Source: Limnephilus marmoratus
Taxonomy: Eukaryota; Arthropoda; Insecta; Trichoptera; Limnephilidae
Assembly (NCBI GenBank): GCA_917880885.1
Contig: OU862908.1
Span: 53,155,819-53,219,818, forward strand
Reading direction: 5' to 3'
DNA length: 64,000 nt
Part shown: in pieces, positions 9,792 through 19,630 of the stretch
Layout of the letters: each line of letters opens with the position of its first letter
Numbering within the stretch: the stretch's first letter is position 1
The notes under the pieces: generated by a model
Databases searched by the model: none
Told to the model about the DNA's origin: nothing
The model's input: only the letters and a program-made list of their open reading frames with translations
Program-made: the position numbers and the translations under genes

Positions 9792-10366
9792 GGTGACCCG
9801 ACAATTCGTCCTGCGACAATTCATCCGGCGACAGTTCATCCTGCGACAGTTCATCCGGCCGACAGTTCATCCTGCCGACAGTTCATCCTGCCGACAGTTC
9901 ATCCCGCCGACAATTCATCCGGCGACAATTCATCCTGCCTGATCTTTTAGAAGATTTTTATTAAGTAAGTATGCAAAGACGATATACGGCCGTGCAACCA
10001 AAATCGATATATTTATATCTGAAGGCATCTTGAGTGGAAATTTGCTGTAAAAATATTTTTACTAACAATAATTTCGACTCTCCGAAGAAGCATGCGTGAA
10101 TAACAAAATACGACATACTTATACTTATAGGTTAGGTTAGGTTAGGTTAGGTAAGGTTAGGTTAGGTTAGGTTAGGTTAGGTTAGGTTAGGTTAGGTTAG
10201 GTTAGGTTAGGTTGAATTGTCAGGAAGAATTGTCGCCGGATGAATTGTCGGCGGGATGAACTGTCGGCAGGATGAACTGACGGCAGGATGTACTCTCGGC
10301 CGGATGAACTGTCGCAGGATGAACTGTCGCCGGATGAATTGTCGCAGGATGAACTGTCATGGAACC
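9792..10366. mobile_element. FB-like fold-back transposon with internal TTAGG array, copy 1
   Basis: Non-autonomous element of 575 bp. Its ends read GGTGACCCGACAATTC and, on the other strand, GGTTCCATGACAGTTC. Each inverted arm is a run of about ten 15-17-bp subrepeats of the type GACAGTTCATCCTGCC (left) and its complement (right), with CC/GG spacing variants. The core (about 9950-10127) is unrelated to the arms and is followed by a TTAGG array. Perfect 9-bp flanking duplications GTTTAAAAT lie at 9783-9791 and 10367-10375. Long subrepeat-built inverted termini and 9-bp duplications are the known traits of Drosophila FB elements, which belong to the Mutator-like group; family assignment here is inferred. 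No transposase is encoded. Confidence 0.85.
10128..10213. repeat. Internal TTAGG (insect telomere-type) array, about 17 units
   Basis: About 86 bp of GGTTA/TTAGG pentamers with one variant unit (GTAAG at about 10151). It sits inside the fold-back element at the junction between core and right arm. The other element copy has only about 5 units at 63701-63726, so the length varies between copies. Confidence 0.95.
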
Positions 10367-10375
10367 GTTTAAAAT

Positions 10376-10684
10376 ACATAAACGTATGTGAAACGGTGGA
10401 GTTTATTTTTGCCAAGCATTTTTACCAAGCATTTCTGCATCGTGGTTTAGATACCCGAAGCTTGTTACATATATTAATCTCCTAAGTCGAACTAACACTC
10501 CGGCACTGTAATCTCATTTCTTACATATAAATCATTAATTTGCTTAGAAGCATCTAGACTTCTCTCCTCTCTAGAATACTCACTTACTTACTCGTATGTA
10601 GATAAGTAAATTTATCTTTACTATGGTACCATGTCTGGTCTGGTCGCTTTAAACTTAAACCTTTGATTAACATTGCGCCATTCC
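10376..10684. other. Unannotated spacer between two fold-back elements
   Basis: About 310 bp of mixed sequence; no gene, repeat or motif recognised. Confidence 0.4.
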
Positions 10685-10854
10685 TGAGTGAGCGCTGGGC
10701 CCGGGTAATGCGCGTTTTCACCCCCCGACAAAATATCCCCGACAAAATATCCTCCGACAAAATATTCCTCGGTGTAATAAATACCTCAAGGACAAAATGA
10801 TCTCCGCACTGCGCTGAATTCTCTCTTATAACTATTTTTGAACAATAATTATTG

Positions 10855-10906
<52 letters not shown>

Positions 10907-11059
10907 TAATTTATTGAAATATTTATTATAATTACAATTTTACAACAAATATATATTTTTTTTTACAGGTATATTTTTTTTACTACCTTTCCATTTAAAG
11001 CATTTGGTTGTGTATGGAAGGGGAGTGTACATAAATGCTATTAGTTATTAGTTATAAGT

Positions 11060-11580
11060 TAGTACTTAAATAATTAATTGTACATAAATATATGTGAGCT
11101 GCAGTATTTATTTGATAATGGTGTGAATTTTTAAAAAAAAAGAAAGAATGTAATGGAAAACTAAGGATATTTGTAAGATTAATTGACAGTAGTTTTTTTC
11201 TTAAGAATATTTTTAAAATGTCTCTTGACAGAGAGCAGTATTCGGGTTTTATCATTAATGCTTCTGATTTCTTCTGGTAGACGATTGAAAAAAGTTCTTC
11301 CCTGGTAAGTATAATGATGCTGTGCAAAAGACGTATTTAGTTTTGGGCATAGAAAAACATGTTTAAGTCGAGTTCTGTTTTCATTTAAAAATGGATATTT
11401 ATCTTTTTCCTTTATAATTTGAATCAATGAATTTTTAATATATAAATCTTTAAATGTGGGTACTTGAAATTCTTCAAACAGGCGTTCTGTTGGGTAGTCT
11501 AAGGATTTTTTTAATATAATTTTAATAATTGTCCTTTGTACAATTTCTATTGGAAGAAAGTTACATTAATACGCGGATCC
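11060..11580 (-). pseudogene. LINE ORF2 C-terminal remnant nested in the fold-back structure
   Basis: The minus strand reads LPIEIVQRTIIKIILKKSLDYPTERLFEEFQVP, then NENRTRLKHVFLCPKLNT and QGRTFFNRLPEEIRSI followed by VKRHFKNIL. This is the post-RT end of a LINE related to the ones at 0.6-2.6 and 24.2-26.7 kb. The F-x-RLP-x-x-I block corresponds to the R-x-WN-x-LP landmark. No catalytic part is present. Confidence 0.65.
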
Positions 11581-11707
11581 CCAACTAATAATAGCGTATT
11601 GTTAAATAATAATTATTTTTTCACAATAATCATTCATTTTTTATAAATTATAATTTACTTTATTACTTTACTTTACAGGATGTCTGTATTATTGTTGTCC
11701 CTTTTTA

Positions 11708-12172
11708 CTTTTTTTTACATTAGCTCCACACAGGAAGCACTGAGGAAAATAATTCCCTATGTCATCTTTGGAGATGCTGTGTGAATGGTCTTTTGAGGAA
11801 AGAAAGGAGAGGAAGTTCTGGGAAGGAAAAGGGTATAAAGGGTGAGTAGGAATCTGGGGTCAGTGTTCATGAGTGACGACTGCAAGAATCCATCCCTCTC
11901 ACTGCAGTGCGAGGCTATGTTCCGAGAGAGTAAGTACGGCCGGAGAAGTCAAAGGGACTCCCTCAACATTCTCTCCAGATCCGGCTTGCCATGCAGCTTG
12001 TGGGCAGATGCATCCGCCGCCAAAACCCGGATAATCTTCACCCCATGAACCCGGGCACCCCTGCGAAGTCACCAAACGTAGCGAACCACTTGGGCTGACC
12101 TATGGCAGAGGTGTTGGTTATCCAATAAATGGTTCCCGGGGCGGCGGTTCCCATACCCGCCTCCTAAATTTT
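11708..12172 (-). mobile_element. SINE-like element, near full-length, with flanking duplication
   Basis: The longest copy of the family, about 450 bp, inverted: T-run and TACATTAGCTCCACACAGG at the left (its 3' tail), through the CCATCCCTCTCACTGCAGTGC and CTCTCCAGATCCGGCTTGCC blocks, to GTTCCCGGGGCGGCGG and CCGCCTCCTAAATT at the right (its 5' head). The sequence TTTACAGGATGTCTGTATTAT lies on both sides (about 11675 and 12195), consistent with a long target-site duplication of 20-25 bp. The hairpin in the tail is partly lost (GCACTGAGG...CCCTATG). Confidence 0.8.
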
Positions 12173-12369
12173 TTTTGAACAATAATTTATTGTCTTTACA
12201 GGATGTCTGTATTATTTTTGTTCCATATTTTTGTCAGGTTAGTTTAGGTTTTAGTAGATATTTTGTTGGGGAATGTTTTGCCCGAAGAATATTTTGTCGG
12301 GGATATTTTGTCGGGGGATGTTTTGTCGTGGGATGAAAACGCGCAGAACTCTTGGCCCGTGCTCACCCC

Positions 12370-13263
12370 AGACTACGCCCTACATAATAATTGATTGTTT
12401 TATTTTTATTATAATTTTTTTTCTATTCTATATGCTTGTTACTTTACTTAAAAATCTATTTTGTAAATTACATAAAACTATACGGGATGTGTGGGATTGC
12501 ACTATCCTCCCCGCATCCTGTAATAAAACATTATTATTATATCTAAGATGAAATAATATTTTATATGTTTTTTGCACAATTTAATATGATGCATCACAGC
12601 AGGACGTGCGTTTATTATCTGCTATAAAATACATTTTATTGATACCTTATATTATTAGATGAAATAATAGTGACTGCCTAACCATGTTACCAGGTAGCTG
12701 GATTTTAATATATTCAATAATAATTTTACAATATTATAGGTCTGCGATACCTTTTTGCATTTTATGAATCAGTTTTTGATCGCTGAAAGAAACCAATTAA
12801 TACGATTTGCATACGAGACTAAATGTCTTTGTGTATTATTATTTTTATATTGTAGGTGGTCGACTGTTGATCAACTGCATTGTTATCAGTAATAACTAAT
12901 AATGTAAGCATTATTAAATAAATTGCATTTTGTAAATATTCACTTGTTCAACGATTGAATAGATGTCATTGAAATTAAAAATTCGTTAATATTTTTTTAC
13001 CGTTTCTCGTATCATCATTTTCAAAAATTCTAATTTTTAAGTGCCTACCAATAATATATTTTTTACGTATTTCTTTATACTTTATTTACAATTATTTTTA
13101 TTACTCTTATTATGTTCATGAAATACTATTTTCATTATTATAACTTACCACTTATTATGTAAATGTTTCTTTAAACTTGCAAGTAAAGGCTGATATTGAA
13201 TAAATAAAAACATGCATTAACCAGGATAATCATTGCATTATATGTGTCTCTGTTTTATATAAA
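12370..13263. other. Unannotated AT-rich stretch
   Basis: No gene. 12440-12555 (GGGATGTGTGGGATTGCACTA...CCTGTAATAAAACATTATTATTATA) looks like the 3' end of an unidentified retroposon, because it ends in an AAT/ATT microsatellite, but no coding is seen. The rest is plain AT-rich sequence. Confidence 0.35.
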
Positions 13264-13264
13264 A

Positions 13265-13480
13265 CTAGCTTTTTCCCGCGGCTTCGCTCGCATGGTATAA
13301 GGGGGTTCCCACTCCGCCTCCTCCACCTTGACCCCCTCATCCCCTGTCCACCTCCCCTCCTCCTTTACCCTTCCCCTTCCCCCTCCACACATCAGCCCCC
13401 CATCTCCCCTCCCCCTACCCATAACCCCGCCCCCATCCCCTATCCCCCCCTCTTCCCCCCTCCCCCCTCCCGCCCCTTTT
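13265..13480 (-). mobile_element. Helitron-like 3' end with long purine tract (minus strand)
   Basis: On the minus strand the sequence ends GCGAGCGAAGCCGCGGGAAA then AAGCTAG followed by T. This has the CTRR-type 3' end after a GC-rich fold typical of arthropod non-autonomous Helitrons. Directly upstream (on that strand) is about 170 bp of almost pure G/A. The same arrangement is at 27.4-27.56 kb and 37.27-37.58 kb. The 5' TC end could not be located, so this copy is partial. Confidence 0.5.
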
Positions 13481-14586
13481 ATTTGATATTTTAGGAACAG
13501 GTTTTAGGAAATATTATGAATTAACTTCTGAGCCGGCACAAATACAAATAGATGTATTTGTTAATACAAAATTTACGTTGTAGCCAAAATTTGTTTAACA
13601 TAAATCTTCAATACATCCCTTTACCGCGTTTTCATGAAAAAGTTTAGGGCGGAACAACCGGTCAGCAACGTAAGCAGATATACGTGTTAAAATGACAATA
13701 GCAGTAATATGTGTTCTATTGCCGTTCCGTGGCTTCTTACTTCCATGGTTATGCCTAACGGGGTAGATACAATTTTTCCCATAAAATTATCTATTTACTT
13801 ACATCATTATTTTGGGAGCATCTTCCATATGAAAATTAGAAGACCCTGTGACCTCTGTGATGCTAGTTGGTATGTTAAACACACGTGATTATTTCCTACC
13901 GCCAAAAATATGTGTAAAGGAAACTCCAACCAGGCAAAATGGGCTGTTCATATTCATAATGATTATTATACAACATTACTGAGAAGAAACATATATGGAT
14001 AGTGTACTTAAGAAAATCAGAAATTGAAGTCTCCCGCCGAGTGACAAGAATATTAAGCAGACCGTACCGCGTATTGTTATTCGGAAAAGATTTATGACCA
14101 GCTGTGACAATATTCCGATGCTAATTTATTTAACGGATTAGCGTTTAGCCAACTGTGCAATACCTGCTTTACCTGACGAGCATTCTCGGAATATGAGTTT
14201 TTTTTTGGTTAATTCCCTATGGTAGTAATTTTTTTAGTATGCAGTTAGATGTGACTTATTCATTTCGAGGACTAAACTATACGGTTGGCGCAGTAATAAA
14301 AAAATGAATATCTTAATAATGTGCTTTAAACGTTGGAGCTTTTACTTATTTAGCTCCCTGTTTTGTCTTAACAAGGAAGTTCTCAGAAGTCGATGCATTT
14401 TAATAAATATTTTCATAATCAGTCCGGAAAAAATTGCTTCGGGTTTCGAACATAATATTATTACAAAGAGGCTATTCTTGTGTTTATTCGAGATTGAGAA
14501 AATTAAAAACGTTTTCTTTTGTCTCAGACATATTTTTTCGGAAGGTCAAATTAATTATGGCAGAATTTATTTATGTACTCGTACAT
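13481..14586. other. Unannotated stretch
   Basis: About 1.1 kb with no gene, repeat or RNA recognised; the short frames at 14304-14661 have no recognisable motif and look incidental. Confidence 0.4.
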
Positions 14587-15038
14587 AATTTGGAAGGCGG
14601 GTACCATCACCCCGGGAACCATTTCTTAGATAACCAACTACTCTGCCATATGTCACTCTAAGTGGTTCGCTACGTTTGGTGACTTAGCAGGGGTACCCGG
14701 ATTCATGGGGTCAGTTTGGTCCGGATCTTGACGGCGGATGCGTCTGCTCACTAACTGCGTGGCAAGCCGGATCCGGAGAGACTGGTTGATGGAGATCTTT
14801 TCACCTCTCCAGCAGGACTCTCAGCAAGATTTGGACCGCGATGAATTCATTCATCCGTCACTCCTGGACACACTGACCTCCAGATTCCTGCCTACCCCTC
14901 ATACCTTTTTCCTTCACAGAACTTCCTCTCTTTCCTTTCCCTAAAAATACCCTCCACACAGCATCCCCAAAGATGACATAGGCCCTGAGGGGAATTATTT
15001 TCCTCAGGGCCTGTGTGGATTTACTGTGTAAAAAAAAT
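14587..15038 (+). mobile_element. SINE-like element, near full-length
   Basis: Plus-strand copy with head AATTTGGAAGGCGGGTACC, CCCCGGGAACCATTTCTTAG, the GTGGTTCGCTACGTTTGGTG block, GGATCCGGAGAGACTGG, CTTCACAGAACTTCC, then tail GGCCCTGAGGGGAATTATTTTCCTCAG and TGTGTGGATTTACTGTGT plus A-run. The tail hairpin is intact apart from one changed base. No tRNA-type A or B box is convincingly present in the head, so the origin of the head is unknown. Confidence 0.85.
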
Positions 15039-15039
15039 A

Positions 15040-16766
15040 TATATATAGTATTCCTCGAAAATTATCCTACCGGAATTTTTTTTTGGAGGCAATAGATTTC
15101 CAACTGTCACGTAAATAATTATCAATTTGTGATATAATTATTTACCTGACCACTAACCTGATAATTTGAACAGCACGGAATGGATTGGCAACACTTTTTT
15201 TTTTTTCCATGCACTTTTTTGAATGAGCACCGTACGGGAAGCCGGTGTTGATTCGACTTGTCACTTTAGTGATAGTTTTGAATTTAAAAATGGGATAATC
15301 TCTTCGTTACAAATTGTTTTTAAACGATTTTAATCGCGAGCCGGGCGATGTACATTTTGCGAACGCTTTTTTCTGATGTGATCGGAACGCTGTTTCTAAT
15401 GTGATTGGTCGCCGCCATTGGGACCGATATTTGTCCGCGACATAACGGTATTGTTAATTACCTACATAATCGCGACTGGCATATTGAAAAGCTTTGCGAG
15501 GGAGAGTCCTTATGACCTGGTACGGTCATTGCTGCTCATATTTGTGACGGATGGTTACTCGGCGTTCATTTCCTGATGAGGTGTGCTGACGGAAATCGTG
15601 TTTCATCCGGTGGGCTCAACCGGAGCACTGGTGCTGATCTTGGATACTACTCCCTAGCGGGGAGTCCTCATTCTCTGGCCTTCCTGGGGGTCTTTCCTGG
15701 TTCCCATCCTGGAGATTGCGAGAGAATATGGCCCGCGGTTCATCAACGCGCTATATTCAAGTAAATTAAGAGTTCGTGTCAGTGTAGAATTAGATAAAGA
15801 TCCATGGTCCGCAGGTACGATATTTCTTTCTGCTTAATTATATTCCTGTCAAATCTGTTATGAATCTGTTATGTTTCAGAATCTGTTATGTTTTTGGGGA
15901 TGTGAAACCCGGCCCCTCAAAAGGGCTACATTGTTATGTTCTTTATAAAATTATACTGGGCTTTGGTTGTTTTGGAAATGAACTCTTTTATTACTGAAAC
16001 CAATTTAACCTCACAAGTAGAAACCTGTTTTCGTTTATTCCCAAACAATCTTGTTCTTTTTTTATTCTGGAACAAAAAAAAAAGCAGAACCTTCCTACAT
16101 TACGGATCGCTAGGTCCCACATAACCTGAGAGAGAGAGAGATAACCTTATACAACTTTTTAATTTATGGGAATGCCATTCGCAAACTAAAATAATCGTTA
16201 ATTAGAAACTCGTTTCCGTCGCATGATAGAAGAGCATTTAAAGGAATTATCTGAAAAACGCAACATAATTCCAATAATTATTGGTGCTTGACAATGTGAA
16301 AGAGACACTACATTAGTAAGGATAACAGAGTGCTGATAGCAGAAGTGAACAATGCGATAATGCAAAGTCATCCATTGATGTATGGGGGCTCTGGCATATC
16401 TAGTCTTGACATAATAACAGTTCCAGTATTGAATGATTCCTGGGTACAGTCGGTATGTATTGTAAAAGGTGGCCGCGCCAGTCACTGTGCTTGAGATTTG
16501 AATAGCATTATGCAAAATCTAAAGCATATTTAGATATTGCAGTCATCCGCAGAGGCACACTCTGTCTGGGAATAATTATTGCAAGTGGTTCATTATATAT
16601 CAAGTCCACGTCATCGATCTGCATATAAATGGCTTTTCTAAGGAAAAAAGTTAAATGCTTTCAATACTTTTGACCCCTTAGGCTAATTTGTTGGTTTTTG
16701 GGAATAACTCATAGACTCAAATTAATCGTTGTCTCCCTTATTGTCATGGTTAGAAATATGATCTAA
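15040..16766. other. Unannotated stretch with a moderately GC-richer block
   Basis: No gene supported. 15330-15780 is less AT-rich than its surroundings and holds GTGATTGGTCGCCGCCATTGG (a CCAAT-like box plus GCCGCCAT). A retroposon 5' region or an isolated regulatory fragment would both fit. A GA-dinucleotide run lies at 16130-16141. Confidence 0.3.
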
Positions 16767-16768
16767 TA

Positions 16769-17318
16769 GTCCAGTCAACGAATGCTCCAAAAGGAGGTGT
16801 AGAGTGCGTGAGCAGGGACCTAAGCGATTCCTTCAGAAATTTGTTTAGAGTGCTTAGGGTGTGAACATACTAAAAGTCCTGACGTCTAGGTGGTGAGCCA
16901 GGAGGGGGAGGGGGGGGGGGTGAAGGTCCCAATTTTCGGATTTTTGAATATTTTAGACGATATGAAGGAATGTTTGATGAAAAATGTGAGGTAAAATGAT
17001 TTTTTTCGAAAATATCCACATTTGTGGAGCGCGTAACCCAAAAACGGCTGGGATTTAGAAAATTACATATAGAATAAAAGTTGTAGAGAATTTTATAAGC
17101 TTCTATTTATTCTTATAAAATTTTCTTCCGCGATGCACCGTTTTTGAGATACAAGCGGAAACCCGAAAATTGGGACCTCCCCCTCCCTCCCCTCCTAGCT
17201 CACCACCTAGACGTCAGGACTTTAAGAATGTTCACACTCTAAGCACCCTAAAACAAGTTTCTGAAGGAATCGCTTAGGTCCCTGCTCACGCACTCTGCAC
17301 CTCCTTCTTTGACTGGAC
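16769..17318. mobile_element. 550-bp MITE with about 165-bp inverted terminal repeats
   Basis: The ends begin GTCCAGTCAA on both strands. The arms (16769-16940 and 17160-17318) match at about nine positions in ten and share GAGTGCGTGAGCAGGGACC, TAAGCGATTCCTTCAGAAA and CCTGACGTCTAGGTGGTGAG. The arms end in a G-run and its complement, next to AATTTTCGG. Flanks allow a TA duplication (16767-16768 and 17319-17320; Tc1/mariner type) or TAA if the ends are TAGTCC (PIF/Harbinger type). There is no coding capacity. Confidence 0.85.
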
Positions 17319-17718
17319 TATAAACGGTTTTAGAAATCGAAAACACCACGTTTTAAATCACCGTAGTTTCGCCCATGGGTATTGGATTCTTAACTTTTTG
17401 TTATAATTTTATATTTATGTGAAAAACTGTGATTAGACATTATTACTTTATAAGTTTATTAAGAATAGAAGTTAAAAAAATGAGGTTATTTTACGAAATA
17501 AATAAAAATATGCCTACCTTATATTACTTAGTAGCTGACAGTCTAGGAAGGAAGTATAACGTGTATACGCCAGCGGGGTTAAACCTTTGCCAAATGAGTT
17601 CTTATGTTAGTTAGTTCTTAGTTCTCAAAATATTAATTATAAAATTAAATGAAGACAATATAAGCGAAACTCAATCAAAACTCTGAAAACAGAAAAATCA
17701 GAAAAAGATATAGTTGTA

Positions 17719-17784
17719 CCTCTGGGACTCGAACCCAGGACCTCTCGCTCTCCGGGCAAACGCGCTAGCACTGCACTAAGGTGT
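17719..17784 (-). repeat. tRNA-like SINE head
   Basis: The minus strand reads CCTTAGTGCAGTGCTAGCGC (box A-like), then GTTTGCCCGGAGAGCGAGAGG, and CCTGGGTTCGAGTCCCAGAGG with a perfect B box inside a 5-bp T stem. The acceptor arms do not pair cleanly, so it is a tRNA-derived SINE or tRNA pseudogene and not a working tRNA. The body after the head is not recognised. Confidence 0.55.
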
Positions 17785-19229
17785 CAATATTTAATTCGGT
17801 CATTTTTAACTATATCATACTTCGACTAAGAACCACCCACATTATCTTCATTTTCTTAACGCATATTTTATTGGCGGCTGTCTTTATGTATTATTGCAAG
17901 ATTCAAACCCGAACTAAATGCTATCTAGATAGTGTCTGGATAAATCTTTATCAATTTTATTTATTATGCGACATCTATTGACTTTTATTTTAATTTACTT
18001 TATGGGTAAAACCTCAAATTGTAATATTTAATTAAATGAAGTAATGAATAATTATTCATTATTATTAGGAAAACGTTAATTTTTGGAAGTGTGTGATTTT
18101 GGTCGCTGTGGCTTTTGGCGTTTCTGCTGTTTGAGTTGCATTATAAGTTGATAGCTTCAATTTAATCGCTGCTTGGTTCAATATATTCGCACCTCACAAT
18201 CCGGAAGCCTCAGTTTCGCTCGTAAATTCTGAAACCGTCACTTTGGATCGAGATTGTAAAATATCTTGCATGTCATATTTCAAAGACAATAAGTATCATT
18301 ATTTCGTTCTCTTTCTGGGTAAAAGAAAAAATACATAAATTTGCATGAGAGGAAGAGAGATATATAGCTTTTAAAATGTAAGGTCGCTCGGGACGTTTTT
18401 GGTCTTATGAAACTATAACGCGATTACGTGTTTTGGGATGTATTTATTTCGAAACAAGCAGACGGGTTAAATTAACAAAATCTTCTAAAATGTCAGGGGA
18501 TAATGCAAATTATTATCGTATCTTACGGAAGTGAATAAAATAAGCTTTACGAAGCAATTTATCGCCATTCTACGAGATTTTTCGTGAAAATTGGTAGCTA
18601 CGGTCTTGGTGCGACGAGTGATCCATTTTCTGACATACTATTATATAAACATGACATCATATTGACATGTTTTAAAATAATTTTCTGTAATAGTGGACCT
18701 TATTTAAGATCTTAGTCACCTAACTTAAGTTAAAACAGCCGATAAACTAAAAAGACAACCACAAATCATCTCGGAACCTCAGATCAGCAAATAAAACTAC
18801 ACAAGAAAAAACTGTATGGCTACCTCTACTTCTTATTCGCAAAGTACGCCTGAAACAGAAAAAGATGCAAAACATACAAACTTAACACAGAGTATGTTTG
18901 AACTCAGATTTTGTTCGTCCAATCATGGGGCTTTTTACAGTATAGCTTTTAATAAATTTTTCAAAAACGATTTATTAATTTTGAAAACAAAAATATGCAT
19001 GTAAATTATGAACTACAAGAGCGTATTTTTACAAAGTCAAAATATTTTTTTATCAAATTCCTTATTACCCAAAGAGCCTAATCGAATTTGTGGATCTGTA
19101 TTGCTAAGCTACCCATACCGTGAATTGCACGAGACTCCCTGAGTTCTTCTGTATCACCTACCTACGACATCCTGTATCACGAATGTACTATAATTTAGAA
19201 TCTATGTTATTAAATATGTATTTTTTTTT
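17785..19229. other. Unannotated AT-rich stretch
   Basis: No gene, repeat or RNA recognised; the short frames (17781-17981, 18816-19004) have no family motif. Confidence 0.4.
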
Positions 19230-19231
19230 TA

Positions 19232-19480
19232 CATGAATACCGCACAAGAGTCCCAACTGCTCCCGTCTGGAGCCAGAGGGACTATGGCATCCCCAGTTGG
19301 GGTATGTTGTGAGGCTGAAGGTAGTGGGGAGGGGAAGGAGATAGTGAAAAGGAAGGTGGGAAAGTACCTGGCTATTCAGATCTGGTCACCAAACACGGCA
19401 GAAGCCATTTCAAGCAACGTTTCAATTCTGAATGGTGGTCTTACACCAGGGCGATACTGAGAGTATCTTCCACTCTGGAA
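19232..19480 (+). repeat. Dispersed repeat family C, copy 1
   Basis: Contains ACTGCTCCCGTCTGGAGCCA, GGGACTATGGCATCCCCAGT, GGTATGTTGTGAGGCTGAAGG and a purine-rich block, then TGGTCTTACACCAGGG. Related sequences are at 26731-26840 (inverted) and 48248-48400. It has no coding capacity; the 75-codon frame across it is not conserved between copies. Class unknown, possibly a SINE body. Confidence 0.5.
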
Positions 19481-19555
19481 CGTGCCGCAAATATACTATA
19501 TATTATTTTTAATTATTAATTGTGATATAACACAAATTAATCAAATAAAATTTAT

Positions 19556-19630
19556 TTGCCACGCCGGGATTCGATCCCGCGACCTTCGGAGTGCGAGTCA
19601 AGAGCCTTGCCACTGGACTACGCCGGCCGT
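19556..19630 (-). repeat. tRNA-like SINE head
   Basis: The minus strand reads GGCCGGCGTAGTCCAGTGGC, AAGGCTCTTGACTCGCACTCC, then GGTCGCGGGATCGAATCCCG with a B-box-like core in a perfect T stem. The arrangement is tRNA-like, with the anticodon arm region present, and the stretch is followed by T/A-rich sequence on that strand. A tRNA-derived SINE is the simplest reading. Confidence 0.55.

Larger units (their letters stand above)
10690..12366. mobile_element. Second fold-back-like structure with CCGACAAAATAT subrepeats
   Basis: The left arm at about 10690-10800 (GTGAGCGCTGGGCC, GCGCGTTTTCACCCC, then repeats of CCCCGACAAAATATCC) is mirrored at about 12262-12366 (GGATATTTTGTCGGGGG, GGATGAAAACGCGCA, TTGGCCCGTGCTCAC). 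The subrepeat motif CGACA echoes that of the 9792-10366 element, but the rest differs. The interior has an AT microsatellite at 10866-10893, a LINE fragment and a nested SINE copy. Exact ends and a target-site duplication were not found, so the limits are approximate. Confidence 0.6.

Noticed and set aside
10128..10213. TTAGG array read as a chromosome end or fusion point
   Set aside because: It lies inside a transposon with target-site duplications, and a second copy of the same element has it too.
9792..10366. CRISPR-like array (short regular GACA-TTCATCC repeats)
   Set aside because: Units are 15-17 bp without spacers, form inverted arms, and the element has target-site duplications in an insect genome.
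15571..15625. Possible hammerhead ribozyme core (CTGATGAGG ... GGAAATCG)
   Set aside because: The stem II between the two core boxes would have only two base pairs and the cleavage strand is not found; chance match.
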